In this document: positions 8,442-17,066 of the stretch, piece after piece
Position numbering within the stretch: the stretch's first letter is position 1
Layout of the letters: each line of letters begins with the position of its first letter
Origin: Synergistaceae bacterium
Lineage (GTDB): Bacteria > Synergistota > Synergistia > Synergistales > Aminobacteriaceae
Assembly (NCBI GenBank): GCA_031276855.1
Contig: JAISMH010000023.1
Location: 1 to 39,104, forward strand
Length of the DNA stretch: 39,104 bases
Direction of reading: 5' to 3'
Position numbers and translations under genes: made by a program
Notes under the pieces: generated by a model
What the model saw: the letters and a program-made list of their open reading frames with translations, nothing else
Told to the model about the DNA's origin: nothing
Databases searched by the model: none

Positions 8442-8927
8442 ATGAGGAATTCAGAGCAGAAGACCGCGCCCGGCGGGCGGGATTTCGTTGTGATCTACAC
8501 GGACGGGGGGGCGACGCCCAATCCGGGGCTCGGCGGATGGGCCGCCCTTTTGATTTCCCCGGAGCACGGCGGCCGCGAAAAGGAGATTTATGGTTCCGAG
8601 GCCGGCACGACCAACAACCGCATGGAACTGACCGCGGCGATCATGGCTCTGCGGGCTCTGAAGCGCTCCTGCCGCGTCGAGATCCACACCGATTCCACGT
8701 ACCTGAAAAACGCCTTCGTCAAGGGCTGGCTGGAGAAATGGCAGAAGAACGGCTGGAAGACCTCCGCCAAAGAACCCGTGCTGAACCAGGATTTGTGGAG
8801 GGAGCTTCTGTCCCTTTCCGAAACCCACGCGATCGAGTGGGTATGGACGAAAGGGCACGCTTCGGACGCCCTGAACAACCGCTGCGACGCCCTGGTGCAG
8901 AAGGCGAAGGACGAGCACAGAAAATGA
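8442..8927 (+). CDS. rnhA: Ribonuclease HI
   Basis: Degrades the RNA strand of RNA/DNA hybrids, removing primers and R-loops. All four metal-binding residues are present: D21 in YTDGG, E62 in NNRMELTAA, D84 in HTDSTY and D149 in NNRCDAL, along with the catalytic-loop His in TKGHASD (H139). At 161 residues it is close to the E. coli enzyme. The N-terminus is about 14 residues longer than usual and ATG 8442 lacks a clear ribosome site, so the true start is somewhat uncertain; it follows the acetyltransferase by 13 bases. Confidence 0.95.
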   Translation: MRNSEQKTAPGGRDFVVIYTDGGATPNPGLGGWAALLISPEHGGREKEIYGSEAGTTNNRMELTAAIMALRALKRSCRVEIHTDSTYLKNAFVKGWLEKWQKNGWKTSAKEPVLNQDLWRELLSLSETHAIEWVWTKGHASDALNNRCDALVQKAKDEHRK

Positions 8928-8979
8928 ACGCGAAATGAACGTGATGATGAACATAATGATGAACGCGATTTTAATGAAC
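8924..8979 (+). repeat. Five-copy ATGAAC repeat between rnhA and the GGT gene
   Basis: ATGAAC occurs at 8924, 8935, 8947, 8959 and 8974, spaced 11, 12, 12 and 15 bases, starting across the rnhA stop codon and ending just before the AAGGAG (8982-8987) of the next gene. The units look like a decayed tandem array of about 12 bp. Several in-register ATGs precede the real start at 9000. Confidence 0.7.
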
Positions 8980-8999
8980 GCAAGGAGAACGTCTACGGC

Positions 9000-10610
9000 A
9001 TGAAATTCAACGCGCTGCGTTATATGTACCCTTCCAGGCGCGCCGTCGTCTTCGGAAGCCGCGGAATGACGGCCACGGGGCAGCCTCTGGCGGCTCAGGC
9101 CGGCCTCGACATCCTCAAAAAGGGCGGCAACGCCGTCGACGCGGCTGTCGCCGCGGCCGCCTGCCTGACCGTCGTCGAGCCGACCGGCAACGGAATCGGC
9201 GGGGACAATTTCGCACTGGTCTGGATGAAGGGCAAACTTTACGGGCTCAACTCCAGCGGGCACTCGCCCCGGGCGGCGGACGCCGCGGGCCTGCTGGCGG
9301 CCGGACACAGGGAGATGCCCGGACTGGGCTGGTACACGGTGACGGTTCCCGGAGCTCCCGCGGGGTGGGCCGCTCTGTCCGAACGGTTCGGGAAGCTGTC
9401 TCTCGCCGAGGTTCTGGCGCCCGCCGTCTCCTACGCGGAAAACGGCTGTCCCGTATCGCCGACAGTGGCCGCGCTCTGGGCCAAAGCCTTCGGCAGGTTC
9501 TCGGAGGAGTGCGGGGGCGAAGAATTCGCGCCCTGGTTCGAGACCTTCGCGCCGGAGGGGCGCGCGCCCCTGCCGGGCGAGACGTGGAGGTCCGCGGGGC
9601 ACGCCGCGACGCTTTCCCTGATCGCCGAAAGCGGCGCCGAATCCTTCTACCGCGGCGCTCTGGCGGAAAAGATCGACGCGTACTCCCGGAGGTACGGGGC
9701 GTGGCTTCGGGCCTCCGACCTCGCGGAGTTTCGGCCGGAGTGGGTGGAGCCGATCGGGACGAACTACCGCGGGTACGACGTGTGGGAGATTCCGCCCAAC
9801 GGACACGGCATCACGGCCCTGATGGCGCTGAACATCGCCGAGGCCTTCGACTTCGGGGGTTCGCGCGAGTACGAAGAGTATTATCATCTGCAGATCGAGT
9901 CCATGAAGCTGGCCTTCGCCGACGCGGCGCGCTACGTGGCCGACCCCCGCCATATGACGGTCGCGCCCTCCGACCTCCTCTCCCGCGCCTACGCGGCGGA
10001 ACGGCGCGGGCTCATCGGGGAAACGGCCCTGACCCCCGTCCACGGCGCGCCCTCAGGCGGTGGAACCGTCTACCTCGCGGCGGCCGACGGAGAGGGCGGC
10101 ATGGTCTCCATGATTCAAAGCAACTACCAGGGTTTCGGCTCCGGCCTGGTCGTGCCCGGAACGGGCATCGCCCTCCACAACCGCGGCAGGAACTTCAGCC
10201 TGGACCCGGAGTCGCCCAATTTTCTGGGCCCCTTCAAGAAGCCCTATCACACGATCATTCCGGGGTTCCTGAGCAAGGACGGCCGGGCCGTCGGGCCTTT
10301 CGGCGTCATGGGAGGCTTTATGCAGCCTCAGGGGCACATGCAGGTGGTCTCGAACATGATCGATTTTCACATGAACCCGCAGGAGGCCCTCGACGCGCCG
10401 CGCTGGCAGTGGATCGGGGGGCGGACCGTCGAGGTGGAGCGGGGGACGCCGGGGCATATCGCCGCCGGGCTCGCCGCGCGCGGCCACGACGTCAGAATAC
10501 CGGTGGGTTCGGAGGGATTCGGGCGCGGCGAGATCATCGTCCGCACGGAATACGGCTCTCTGGCGGGCGCTTCGGAGCCCCGCACCGACGGGGCGGTCGC
10601 CGCCTGGTGA
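9000..10610 (+). CDS. Gamma-glutamyltranspeptidase family hydrolase (YwrD-like)
   Basis: A 536-residue Ntn-hydrolase of the GGT family, which self-cleaves before a Thr or Ser to free the nucleophile. The N-terminal signature GNAVDAAVAAAACLTVVEP and GIGGDNFALVW is clear. The likely cleavage site is GGGTVYLAAAD with T356 as nucleophile, followed by SMIQSNYQGFGSGLVVPGTG and NRG. There is no signal peptide, so unlike periplasmic GGT it should act in the cytoplasm, as for YwrD-type or acylase-type members; the substrate could be glutathione-like gamma-glutamyl compounds or another amide. Start ATG 9000 has AAGGAG twelve bases upstream, a slightly long spacing. Length is normal. Confidence 0.88.
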   Translation: MKFNALRYMYPSRRAVVFGSRGMTATGQPLAAQAGLDILKKGGNAVDAAVAAAACLTVVEPTGNGIGGDNFALVWMKGKLYGLNSSGHSPRAADAAGLLAAGHREMPGLGWYTVTVPGAPAGWAALSERFGKLSLAEVLAPAVSYAENGCPVSPTVAALWAKAFGRFSEECGGEEFAPWFETFAPEGRAPLPGETWRSAGHAATLSLIAESGAESFYRGALAEKIDAYSRRYGAWLRASDLAEFRPEWVEPIGTNYRGYDVWEIPPNGHGITALMALNIAEAFDFGGSREYEEYYHLQIESMKLAFADAARYVADPRHMTVAPSDLLSRAYAAERRGLIGETALTPVHGAPSGGGTVYLAAADGEGGMVSMIQSNYQGFGSGLVVPGTGIALHNRGRNFSLDPESPNFLGPFKKPYHTIIPGFLSKDGRAVGPFGVMGGFMQPQGHMQVVSNMIDFHMNPQEALDAPRWQWIGGRTVEVERGTPGHIAAGLAARGHDVRIPVGSEGFGRGEIIVRTEYGSLAGASEPRTDGAVAAW

Positions 10611-10657
10611 AGCCGGGCATTGTTAGCCGGACATTATTGGTTTCAGCCATTTTCAGC

Positions 10658-10693
10658 CCGGCGGCGGGAGCGTTTTCGCGTCTTTGCCGCCGG
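10658..10693 (+). promoter_or_regulatory. Hairpin in the leader of dnaJ
   Basis: CCGGCGGC (10658-10665) pairs with GCCGCCGG (10686-10693) around a 20-base loop that itself contains GCG-TTTT-CGC. It ends about 8 bases before the dnaJ ribosome site (GAGGTG, 10701). No CIRCE element (TTAGCACTC-type inverted repeat) is present. A thermosensor or attenuator role is speculative. Confidence 0.3.
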
Positions 10694-10713
10694 CAGTCTT
10701 GAGGTGTTTTCTT

Positions 10714-11844
10714 TTGGAAGATCTGTATCAGATACTGGGCGTCCCGCGCGACGCCTCTCAGGCGGACATCAAGAAAGAATACCGCCGTCTTGTCCGTCAG
10801 TACCACCCGGACACGAACCGGAGCGATTCGGAGGCCGAGGAGAAGTTCAAAAAAATCAACGCGGCTTACTCCGTTCTGGGCGATCCCGAAAAACGCGCCC
10901 GATACGACCAGTTCGGGACGGCCGACGGCAGTCCCTTCGAGGGCGGGTTCGGGGCCGGGGGCTTCGACATCGGAGACGTGTTCGGGGACCTGTTCGAGCA
11001 GGTCTTCGGGGGCGGCATGGGCGGGCGCCGGGCCCAGGCAAACCCCAACGCGCCACGGCAGGGGACGAACCTCGAAATGAGCGTCCGGGTCACGCTCCTG
11101 GAGGCGGCCAACGGAACGACGCGCAATCTGGAGATTCCGCGCTGGGACCGCTGCGAGGTCTGCGGCGGGACGGGGGCCAGGCCGGGCACCTCGCCCAAGA
11201 CCTGCGAAACCTGCGGCGGGCGGGGCCAGGTGGAAAGCGTCCAGCGCACGCCCTTCGGGCAGTTCGTTTCCGTCAGCCCCTGCCCTCGCTGTCAGGGAAA
11301 GGGAAAAATCATTCAGGACCCGTGCGGGAAGTGCGGCGGGCGCGGTCAGGTTCGTCAGAACCATAAAATCGAGGTCAAAATTCCCGCGGGAATCGAGACC
11401 GGGACGCGCCTGCGCATCACCGGCGAGGGCGAGAGCGGCACAAACGGCGGCCCGCAGGGGGATCTGTTTCTGGTGCTGGATGTCGAGCCGGACAAGAACT
11501 TCGAGCGTGACGGAAGCAACCTCCACACACGCCTTGTCCTGAACTACCCTCAGGCGGTGCTGGGCGCGAAAGTGGAGATTCCGACGCTCATCGACGGGAA
11601 GGAGAAGATCGACGTTCCGGCGGGCACGGCGCAGGGGCGGATACTCAAGGTCAGGGGGAAAGGAATGCCGCGCCTGCGGGGTCCGAGGGGGAGGGGAGAC
11701 CTCTTCGTCCATGTCTTCATCGACGTTCCGACGAAACTGACGGACAGGCAGAAGTCGCTGATCACCGAGCTGGCCTCCGAGATGCAGGTTCCCGTCAACA
11801 CCGGGGAGGAAGGGTTTTTCGACAAGTTCAAAAAGCTGTTCTGA
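10714..11844 (+). CDS. dnaJ: Chaperone protein DnaJ (Hsp40)
   Basis: Co-chaperone that stimulates DnaK ATPase and delivers unfolded clients. About 376 residues, type I. The J-domain has HPD at 31-33 (YHPDTN), followed by a Gly/Phe-rich stretch (FEGGFGAGGFDIGDVFGDLF). The zinc domain has all four CxxCxGxG repeats (CEVCGGTG from C147, CETCGGRG, CPRCQGKG, CGKCGGRG), and the C-terminal substrate-binding domains follow. The start is TTG 10714, with GAGGTG seven bases upstream; the frame opens 10 codons earlier, but that part has no J-domain homology. dnaK and grpE are not in the window, so it is a separated dnaJ. Confidence 0.95.
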   Translation: MEDLYQILGVPRDASQADIKKEYRRLVRQYHPDTNRSDSEAEEKFKKINAAYSVLGDPEKRARYDQFGTADGSPFEGGFGAGGFDIGDVFGDLFEQVFGGGMGGRRAQANPNAPRQGTNLEMSVRVTLLEAANGTTRNLEIPRWDRCEVCGGTGARPGTSPKTCETCGGRGQVESVQRTPFGQFVSVSPCPRCQGKGKIIQDPCGKCGGRGQVRQNHKIEVKIPAGIETGTRLRITGEGESGTNGGPQGDLFLVLDVEPDKNFERDGSNLHTRLVLNYPQAVLGAKVEIPTLIDGKEKIDVPAGTAQGRILKVRGKGMPRLRGPRGRGDLFVHVFIDVPTKLTDRQKSLITELASEMQVPVNTGEEGFFDKFKKLF

Positions 11845-11945
11845 CGCTTCGGCCGCGCCGGGGCATTTGCGACGGGGGTGCCATCCCGTGGATTTTCCGG
11901 TTCAGATGACGTAGAATCAAGATTAAAGTACAGGGGGAATGATTT

Positions 11946-13910
11946 TTGCATAATTTATTTTTGCAGGGTTTGTGTTTGCGTGAGCCGTCGGGGAAATTCC
12001 GCGGCGGCGCGGACAAAAGAGGTGCGAGACACGGGGGGGTAAAGGCGGCGCTTTTGGCCGCGGCGCTTCTTGTTCTGTGCGGCGCCGCGGAAGGGGCCGG
12101 CCTTTTCCGCGTGGAGCAGCAGGGAGACGCGTATATCGGCTGCGAGGTGGTTCTCACCCTTGCCGGAGAAGAGGCGGAGAGACCGGGTATCGCGTACGAG
12201 TGGTCGTTCAGGGGAAACGCTCAGGCCATTCTTCTCAGGAGGAGCGGCTTGGAGTGCCGCTTCATACCTTACGACACGAAACCGATAGCGGCGTTGGCCT
12301 CGGCGGTCGGCGCCGACGGGAAGATTTTGGCCTCCGCCGAGATCTCGCTGACGGCGAGGGAGTTCTCCGTCGGCATCGTCCGCGTGGATGAAAAGCCCTT
12401 CATGCTGTGGGATCCCGCCGTAAAAAAGGACGTTCCGATCTCCGAGGCGGTCGTGGGGGAACCGGCCCATTTCAGGCTGCAACTCACGCCCGCGTACACG
12501 GATGAAAAACGGCTTCGGATCCGTTGGGACACCGACGCGGCGACGGGCATAGTCAAGGGCGGAAACGAGCCGCAGGTCACTATCGTCCGCAGCGAGGTCG
12601 GAGAGTCGGAGATTTCCGTCGTCGTCACCGACGACAAGGGCCTCGTTCTGGGAAGAGGAAGCGAGACCGTCCGGGTGCCTGTCTCCCGGTCGAAGGTCGA
12701 CGAGTCGAACCGCCGCAAAAGGGCTTGGAAGCAGTGGCTGGAGGCGCAGAGCCAATGGGGGGAGAAGGATTACGACAAGGCCGCGGAGAGCGCGAGGACG
12801 GCGGCGAAAATCGACCCTGAAAGTCCCGATCTGGCGGAGGGGGTCCGAGCGATGCTCGCCAGCCACCTGCGCACGGAGAGAGCCCGCAGGTTCGCCGCGG
12901 AGGCGGAGAGCCTGCGAAACGCGAAAAAATTTGTCGAAGCCCTGAGGCTTTACCGCCGTTCTCACGCCGCGTGGCCGGCGGAGGAAACGCAAAAGGCCAT
13001 CGGCGTCCTGGAAAAAGAGGTCGACGCGATGCGGCTCAAGGCGCAGGAAATAGAGTGGCTGAGGGATACCGCCACGGGTTACGATCAGGAGGGCCTTTTC
13101 ACCGACGCCCTCGGTTTTTACAGGAAAATCCTGACGATCGCTTCGGATGATTCCGTTGTGCAGCGCATCGACCGCATCGAAAAACGTCTTCTGTCCATGG
13201 AGCGCGCCAAAGTCCTCATCGGGGAGGGACGCGAGCTGGAGGCCCGTGAGCGCCTGCAGGACGCTCTGGACAAATACAAGGAAAGCCTGAAACTCGAGGC
13301 CGACTCGGATATAGCGGGGCACGCCCGGGAACTCGAAGGGGTGATCCGGGAGCGCAAGGCGCGGGCCGCGTCTCTGCGCAGAGAGGGCGCCGATTTGCAG
13401 AAGAGGAAAGACAACGCTCGGGCCCTGCTCCGCTACATGGAGAGCCAGGCGCTGTGGCCGGACGCGGAGGCGAACAGACAGATTTCCGCGCTGAGAAGAA
13501 TTGTGGGAAAGCCGTCGTCGCAGGACATCCGTTCTTCCGAGGACTTCGGGATCGGGACCCGCGCCGACGCGCTGCGCTTTCAGCGCATGGGCCACAGCCT
13601 CTACACCGAGGGCCTGTACCGTGAGGCGCTGATCGCCTATCGTAAAAGTTACGCCATTTCCGAAGACAAGCGGCTGAAAGACTGGATCGAGAGGGTCGAG
13701 ATTCCGCTCAGGGAATACGAGGCCGTGCAAAAGGCCAACGCCCTGATCAAGGAAGGCAATTCTCTCTACAACAGCGGACTTTTCTCCGAGGCCCTCGAGA
13801 AATATAAGGCGAGTCTGCTCGTGCATCCCAACGCCGAGGTGGAAAATTTCGTGAAGAAGCTCGAAATCACGATGAAACAGGCCGCGGAGTCCTCTCCTGC
13901 CGTCAGGTAG
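11946..13910 (+). CDS. Exported TPR-like repeat protein, function unknown
   Basis: 654 residues. A basic N-terminus is followed by KAALLAAALLVLCGAAEGAG near residues 33-52, a signal peptide or lipoprotein-like leader with an unusually long n-region. Residues about 55-260 are beta-rich and could be Ig-like domains (YEWSFRGNAQAILLRR; VRVPVSRSK). The rest is helical with several degenerate tetratricopeptide motifs, such as KFVEALRLYRRSHAAWP, GLFTDALGFYRKILT, GLYREALIAYRKSYAI and GLFSEALEKYKASLLVHP. The start is TTG 11946 with AGGGGG eight bases upstream; no ATG or GTG fits. It precedes the parA gene by 41 bases. It may be a periplasmic scaffold, but no specific partner can be named. Confidence 0.75.
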   Translation: MHNLFLQGLCLREPSGKFRGGADKRGARHGGVKAALLAAALLVLCGAAEGAGLFRVEQQGDAYIGCEVVLTLAGEEAERPGIAYEWSFRGNAQAILLRRSGLECRFIPYDTKPIAALASAVGADGKILASAEISLTAREFSVGIVRVDEKPFMLWDPAVKKDVPISEAVVGEPAHFRLQLTPAYTDEKRLRIRWDTDAATGIVKGGNEPQVTIVRSEVGESEISVVVTDDKGLVLGRGSETVRVPVSRSKVDESNRRKRAWKQWLEAQSQWGEKDYDKAAESARTAAKIDPESPDLAEGVRAMLASHLRTERARRFAAEAESLRNAKKFVEALRLYRRSHAAWPAEETQKAIGVLEKEVDAMRLKAQEIEWLRDTATGYDQEGLFTDALGFYRKILTIASDDSVVQRIDRIEKRLLSMERAKVLIGEGRELEARERLQDALDKYKESLKLEADSDIAGHARELEGVIRERKARAASLRREGADLQKRKDNARALLRYMESQALWPDAEANRQISALRRIVGKPSSQDIRSSEDFGIGTRADALRFQRMGHSLYTEGLYREALIAYRKSYAISEDKRLKDWIERVEIPLREYEAVQKANALIKEGNSLYNSGLFSEALEKYKASLLVHPNAEVENFVKKLEITMKQAAESSPAVR

Positions 13911-13951
13911 CGGACGCTGCGGAGAATTCGAGCCCGAGGGGGAGTGGGACC

Positions 13952-14716
13952 TTGCTCACGGTCGGTTTTTGCAATCTTAAAGGCGGAGTCGGAAAAACTA
14001 CGGCGTGCCAGAATCTGGCCGTGTCCGTTGCGCGCGCGGGACGGCGCGTGGCGGTCGTCGACATGGACCCCCAGAGCAATCTGAGCTCGAGTTTCGGCAT
14101 AGAGGTCGCGGAAAACCAGCCGTATGTCTTCGATTTCCTGACCGGAGCCGCGCAGTGGGACGACGCCGTGGTCCGAAAGGAGGGCGTGGACATCGTCCCC
14201 AGCGCGCTCGATTTGGTCATGGTCGAGCTGCACCCCGAAGGGCAGATCGGGAAAGACACCCTGCTGAAAGAAGCGCTCGCGAATGTCGATCCCGGCCGCT
14301 ACGAGTTCGTCTTTTTCGACAGCCCTCCCCAGCTGGGGGTCTTCACGCGGAACGTCATCGTCGCCTCCGACCGTCTTCTCGTTCCCATCGACGGAGGATT
14401 TTACAGCCTGTCGGGCCTGAGGCTTCTGAACAACGCCATCCCTCTCTTCAGAGAGCGGCTGAACCCCAACCTCGCGCTTCTCGGGATTCTTCTCTCCCGC
14501 CACAGCCCCAACGTCTTTATCCACCGGGAGGTCGCGGCCGAGATCTCCAACTTCTTCGGTCCTCTTCTTTTCGAAACGTACGTGAGGCAGAACGTCAGCC
14601 TGGTCGAGGCGGGCAGCGTCGGGGCTTCCGTGTTCGCCTACGCCCCGTCGAGCAACGGCGCGCGCGATTACGAGAAGATTGCGCTTGAATTTCTCAAGAG
14701 GTGTGATCATGAGTAA
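13952..14716 (+). CDS. ParA/Soj-family ATPase, orphan
   Basis: 254 residues with the deviant Walker A motif KGGVGKTT (10-17), the Walker A' segment VAVVDMDPQSNLSSSFG and the switch II/Walker B stretch FVFFDSPPQLG. These features mark ParA-type ATPases that dimerise on ATP and position DNA or protein cargo. No HTH domain is present at the N-terminus, as in chromosomal Soj or cargo-positioning ParA proteins. No parB and no parS-like inverted repeat were seen; instead the gene overlaps by 8 bases a small unknown protein that may be its partner. Start TTG 13952 has GGGGAG upstream. Chromosome segregation or polar positioning are both possible. Confidence 0.88.
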   Translation: MLTVGFCNLKGGVGKTTACQNLAVSVARAGRRVAVVDMDPQSNLSSSFGIEVAENQPYVFDFLTGAAQWDDAVVRKEGVDIVPSALDLVMVELHPEGQIGKDTLLKEALANVDPGRYEFVFFDSPPQLGVFTRNVIVASDRLLVPIDGGFYSLSGLRLLNNAIPLFRERLNPNLALLGILLSRHSPNVFIHREVAAEISNFFGPLLFETYVRQNVSLVEAGSVGASVFAYAPSSNGARDYEKIALEFLKRCDHE

Positions 14717-15128
14717 AAGAGTGAGGCTCACCCTGAAAGACTACCTGAAGACGGGAGAGGTTCGTCTGGAAGCGCTGCCGGGCTTCCGCTCGCCGCCTTC
14801 CCCTCCGAAGTCCGGCGGCGCCGAAGGGAAAGACGCCGCGCCGGGCGACGAGAGCGGCGTTTTTTTGGGGCTGCTCTCCGAATCCGACCGCCGGATGTGG
14901 GAGGCCGCTCTACATTCGGGGACGAAAATCCGCAGACTTCCCTTCGACGCCGCGGCTCTGAGGGAAGACTTCCGCCTCATGGACCGGACGCGTTTCACCT
15001 ATTATATTTTGGACGAACGGAACGCCCCGCTTCGGCCGGTCCGCACGAGCGTCCAGATCCGGGAGCCCTTCGTGCTGCTGCTCAAGTGGGACGAAACGGG
15101 AGCGCTCGACATTTACGGCCTCTCCTGA
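14709..15128 (+). CDS. Hypothetical protein coupled to the ParA gene
   Basis: 139 residues, not recognised. The start ATG 14709 lies inside the last codons of parA (ATGAGTAA overlap), with AGAGGTG just upstream, so translation is coupled. The N-terminus is basic (MSKRVRLTLKDYLKTGEVRL), the kind of short basic segment that often stimulates ParA ATPases. It is followed by a disordered Pro/Gly/Ser stretch (about 28-55) and a compact alpha/beta C-terminal region (VFLGLLSESDRRMWEAAL onward). By position and shape it could be a ParB-like or adaptor partner, but this is inference only. Confidence 0.6.
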   Translation: MSKRVRLTLKDYLKTGEVRLEALPGFRSPPSPPKSGGAEGKDAAPGDESGVFLGLLSESDRRMWEAALHSGTKIRRLPFDAAALREDFRLMDRTRFTYYILDERNAPLRPVRTSVQIREPFVLLLKWDETGALDIYGLS

Positions 15129-15181
15129 ACAGGGCCTTCAGCGCAATTGTATCTTTGACATTATAAAAAGGAGGTTCGAAC

Positions 15182-15835
15182 ATGAAAGCCGGAATAGAAC
15201 TTGTCCGCAGGGATGAACAGCCCGTCGGGACCTGGGCCGGGGGGACGACGACTCAGCTGGCCCTCTGGCCGCCGGGTTCGGACTACGGGCGCCGGGATTT
15301 TTTGTGGCGCGTCAGCACGGCCCGCGTCGATTTGGAGGAGTCCCCCTTCACGCCTCTGCCCGGCTTTCACCGGCTCCTGATGATCCTGGAGGGCGGGGTG
15401 AGTCTGGTTCACGAGACGGAGGGATTTCGCAGGGAACGGACGTTGCGTCCCTTCGAGCAGGACGCGTTCGAGGGAGAGTGGAGCACGGTGTCGCGCGGGC
15501 GCTGCGTCGACTTCAACCTGATGACGGCGCCGGGCTGCGCCGGCAGAATCGAGGCCCTTCGGAGCGCACGAAAGGCCGCCGCGTTCGTGCTGTTTGCCGA
15601 ACTCCCGGATATCCGGGGAAAACAGCCCTCCTTCGCCGCGGAGGCCTTTTACTGTCTCGAACCTCTCCGCGTCAGAGGAGGGGAAAAACACAAATTTGAA
15701 ATTGAACTCGAGCAAGGGGATTTTTTGGCTTTCCGCGAAGAATTTCCGTGGGAGCCCGCCGAGGCCTTTTTCGAGCGTTTGGGAGCGGGCGGCGAAAGCG
15801 GCGTCTGGGGAATCCGGACGACCGTGGTCTGCTGA
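15182..15835 (+). CDS. HutD/Ves family protein
   Basis: 217 residues with the HutD/Ves pattern: WAGGTTTQLALWPPGSD, the strand DFLWRVSTARVDLEESPF, and FTPLPGFHRLLMILEGGVSL, which together form a bicupin-like fold. HutD proteins are usually found with histidine-utilisation genes and are thought to regulate or detoxify during that pathway; no other hut genes are present here, so the role is open. The start ATG 15182 has a strong AAGGAGG. The gene stands alone between the ParA pair and prfB. Confidence 0.75.
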   Translation: MKAGIELVRRDEQPVGTWAGGTTTQLALWPPGSDYGRRDFLWRVSTARVDLEESPFTPLPGFHRLLMILEGGVSLVHETEGFRRERTLRPFEQDAFEGEWSTVSRGRCVDFNLMTAPGCAGRIEALRSARKAAAFVLFAELPDIRGKQPSFAAEAFYCLEPLRVRGGEKHKFEIELEQGDFLAFREEFPWEPAEAFFERLGAGGESGVWGIRTTVVC

Positions 15836-15904
15836 CCTCGAATCCGCCGAACGACAGAGCAGAGCAGAGTGAACTGCAGAGAATGACGGAGGGAAATATC
15901 GGCA

Positions 15905-17066
15905 ATGACGCAAGTCAACGAAGAATTCAAACGAGAAGAATCCAAACGGCCGCAGCGGCGTTCCGCCGGCCGAGTACTCAACGTTTCCGTACTGGAAGAA
16001 CTGCGGTCCCTGAAACAGGAACTGCAGGACAGTCTTTGACCTGCCCGCCTCGAGGGCACGCGCGGCCGAGCTGGAATCGGTCACGGCGGCGCCCGATTTC
16101 TGGTCGCGGGAGGAAAGCCAGGAGATCCTGAGGGAACTGTCCGGCATCACGGGGCGCGCGGAGGAGTGGGAGAGGGTTTGCCGCGAGCTCGGCGACCTGA
16201 CCGTCCTCGACGAAATGCTGCGCGAGGAGGAAGACGAGGAGCTTCAGGAGGAATTTGCAACGCGCTCGCGGGAGCTTCGCCGCGCGCTCTCGCGCCGGCA
16301 GCTTCTGCTTCTTCTGGACGAGGACTACGACCGCTCGAACGCCATCCTGACGGTTCACGCCGGATCGGGGGGGCTGGACTCCCAGGACTGGGCCGAGATG
16401 TTGCTGCGCATGTACCTCCGCTGGGCCGAGCGGGACGGGTACAAAACGACGGTGCTGGAGGCCTCCTCCGACGACGAGGCGGGTCTCAAGAGCGCCACGG
16501 TGCTCGTCGAGGGGGAATACTCCTACGGATACCTGAAATCCGAGAAGGGGGTGCACCGTCTGGTGCGCATCTCGCCCTTCGACGCCGCGCACCGGCGCCA
16601 CACGAGTTTCGCCTCGGTGGGGGTCTCGCCGGAGCTGCCCGACGATGTGGAGGTGGACATACGCGCCGAAGATCTGCGCGTGGACACGTTCCGCGCGAGC
16701 GGAGCGGGAGGGCAGTACGTCAACCGCACGGACTCCGCGGTGCGTATCACCCATATTCCCACGGGAATTGTGGTAAGCTGTCAAAATGAACGGTCGCAGC
16801 ACATGAACCGTCAGGTCGCGATGAACGTCCTGAAAAGCAGGCTGTACGAGCGGGCGATGCAGGAGCGCAGCGACGAGCTGGCGGCCGTCGTCGGCGACAA
16901 AAAAGAAAGCACCTGGGGCAGCCAGATCCGGTCCTACGTCCTTCACCCCTACACGCTCGTCAAGGACCACCGCACGGGAGCGGAGAAGGGCAATGTCCAG
17001 AGCGTACTGGACGGCGATATCGACGAGTTTATCATGGGATATCTGCGCCGGCGCAAAAATGGATAG
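15905..17066 (+). CDS. prfB: Peptide chain release factor 2, programmed +1 frameshift
   Basis: RF2 recognises UGA and UAA stops and triggers peptide release. The zero frame starts at ATG 15905 (GGAGGG upstream) and reads 44 codons to CTT-TGA at 16034-16039. Skipping one base gives CTT GAC and continues LDLPASRARAAELESVTAAP to TAG 17066, about 386 residues. The shift site CTTTGAC with AGGA four bases upstream matches the known RF2 autoregulatory site. The SPF anticodon tripeptide is at 223-225 (RISPFDAAHRRHTSF) and GGQ at 268-270 (GAGGQYVNRTDSAVRITHIP). The pre-shift part is longer than in E. coli (25 codons). The stop overlaps the next gene's ATG. A simple gene call would report only the downstream frame. 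Confidence 0.96.
16026..16040 (+). promoter_or_regulatory. RF2 programmed frameshift site
   Basis: AGGA (16026-16029) acts as the internal Shine-Dalgarno-like element four bases upstream of the slippery CTT (16034-16036), followed by the in-frame TGA (16037-16039) and C. When RF2 is scarce the ribosome pauses at TGA and slips by +1 to CTT-GAC. The coding potential before and after the TGA is in different frames, which confirms its use. Confidence 0.92.

Noticed and set aside
8451-10043. 530-codon open frame on the minus strand opposite rnhA and the GGT gene
   Set aside because: It lies opposite two well-identified genes, its product is Arg/Gly/Pro-rich, and it has no start context; long antisense frames are expected in GC-rich coding DNA.
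10611-10713. Heat-shock CIRCE operator ahead of dnaJ
   Set aside because: The TTAGCACTC-type inverted repeat is absent; only a GC hairpin is present.
15155-15167. TTGACA followed by TATAAA before the HutD gene as a promoter
   Set aside because: The two hexamers are separated by one base, so they cannot act together as -35 and -10.
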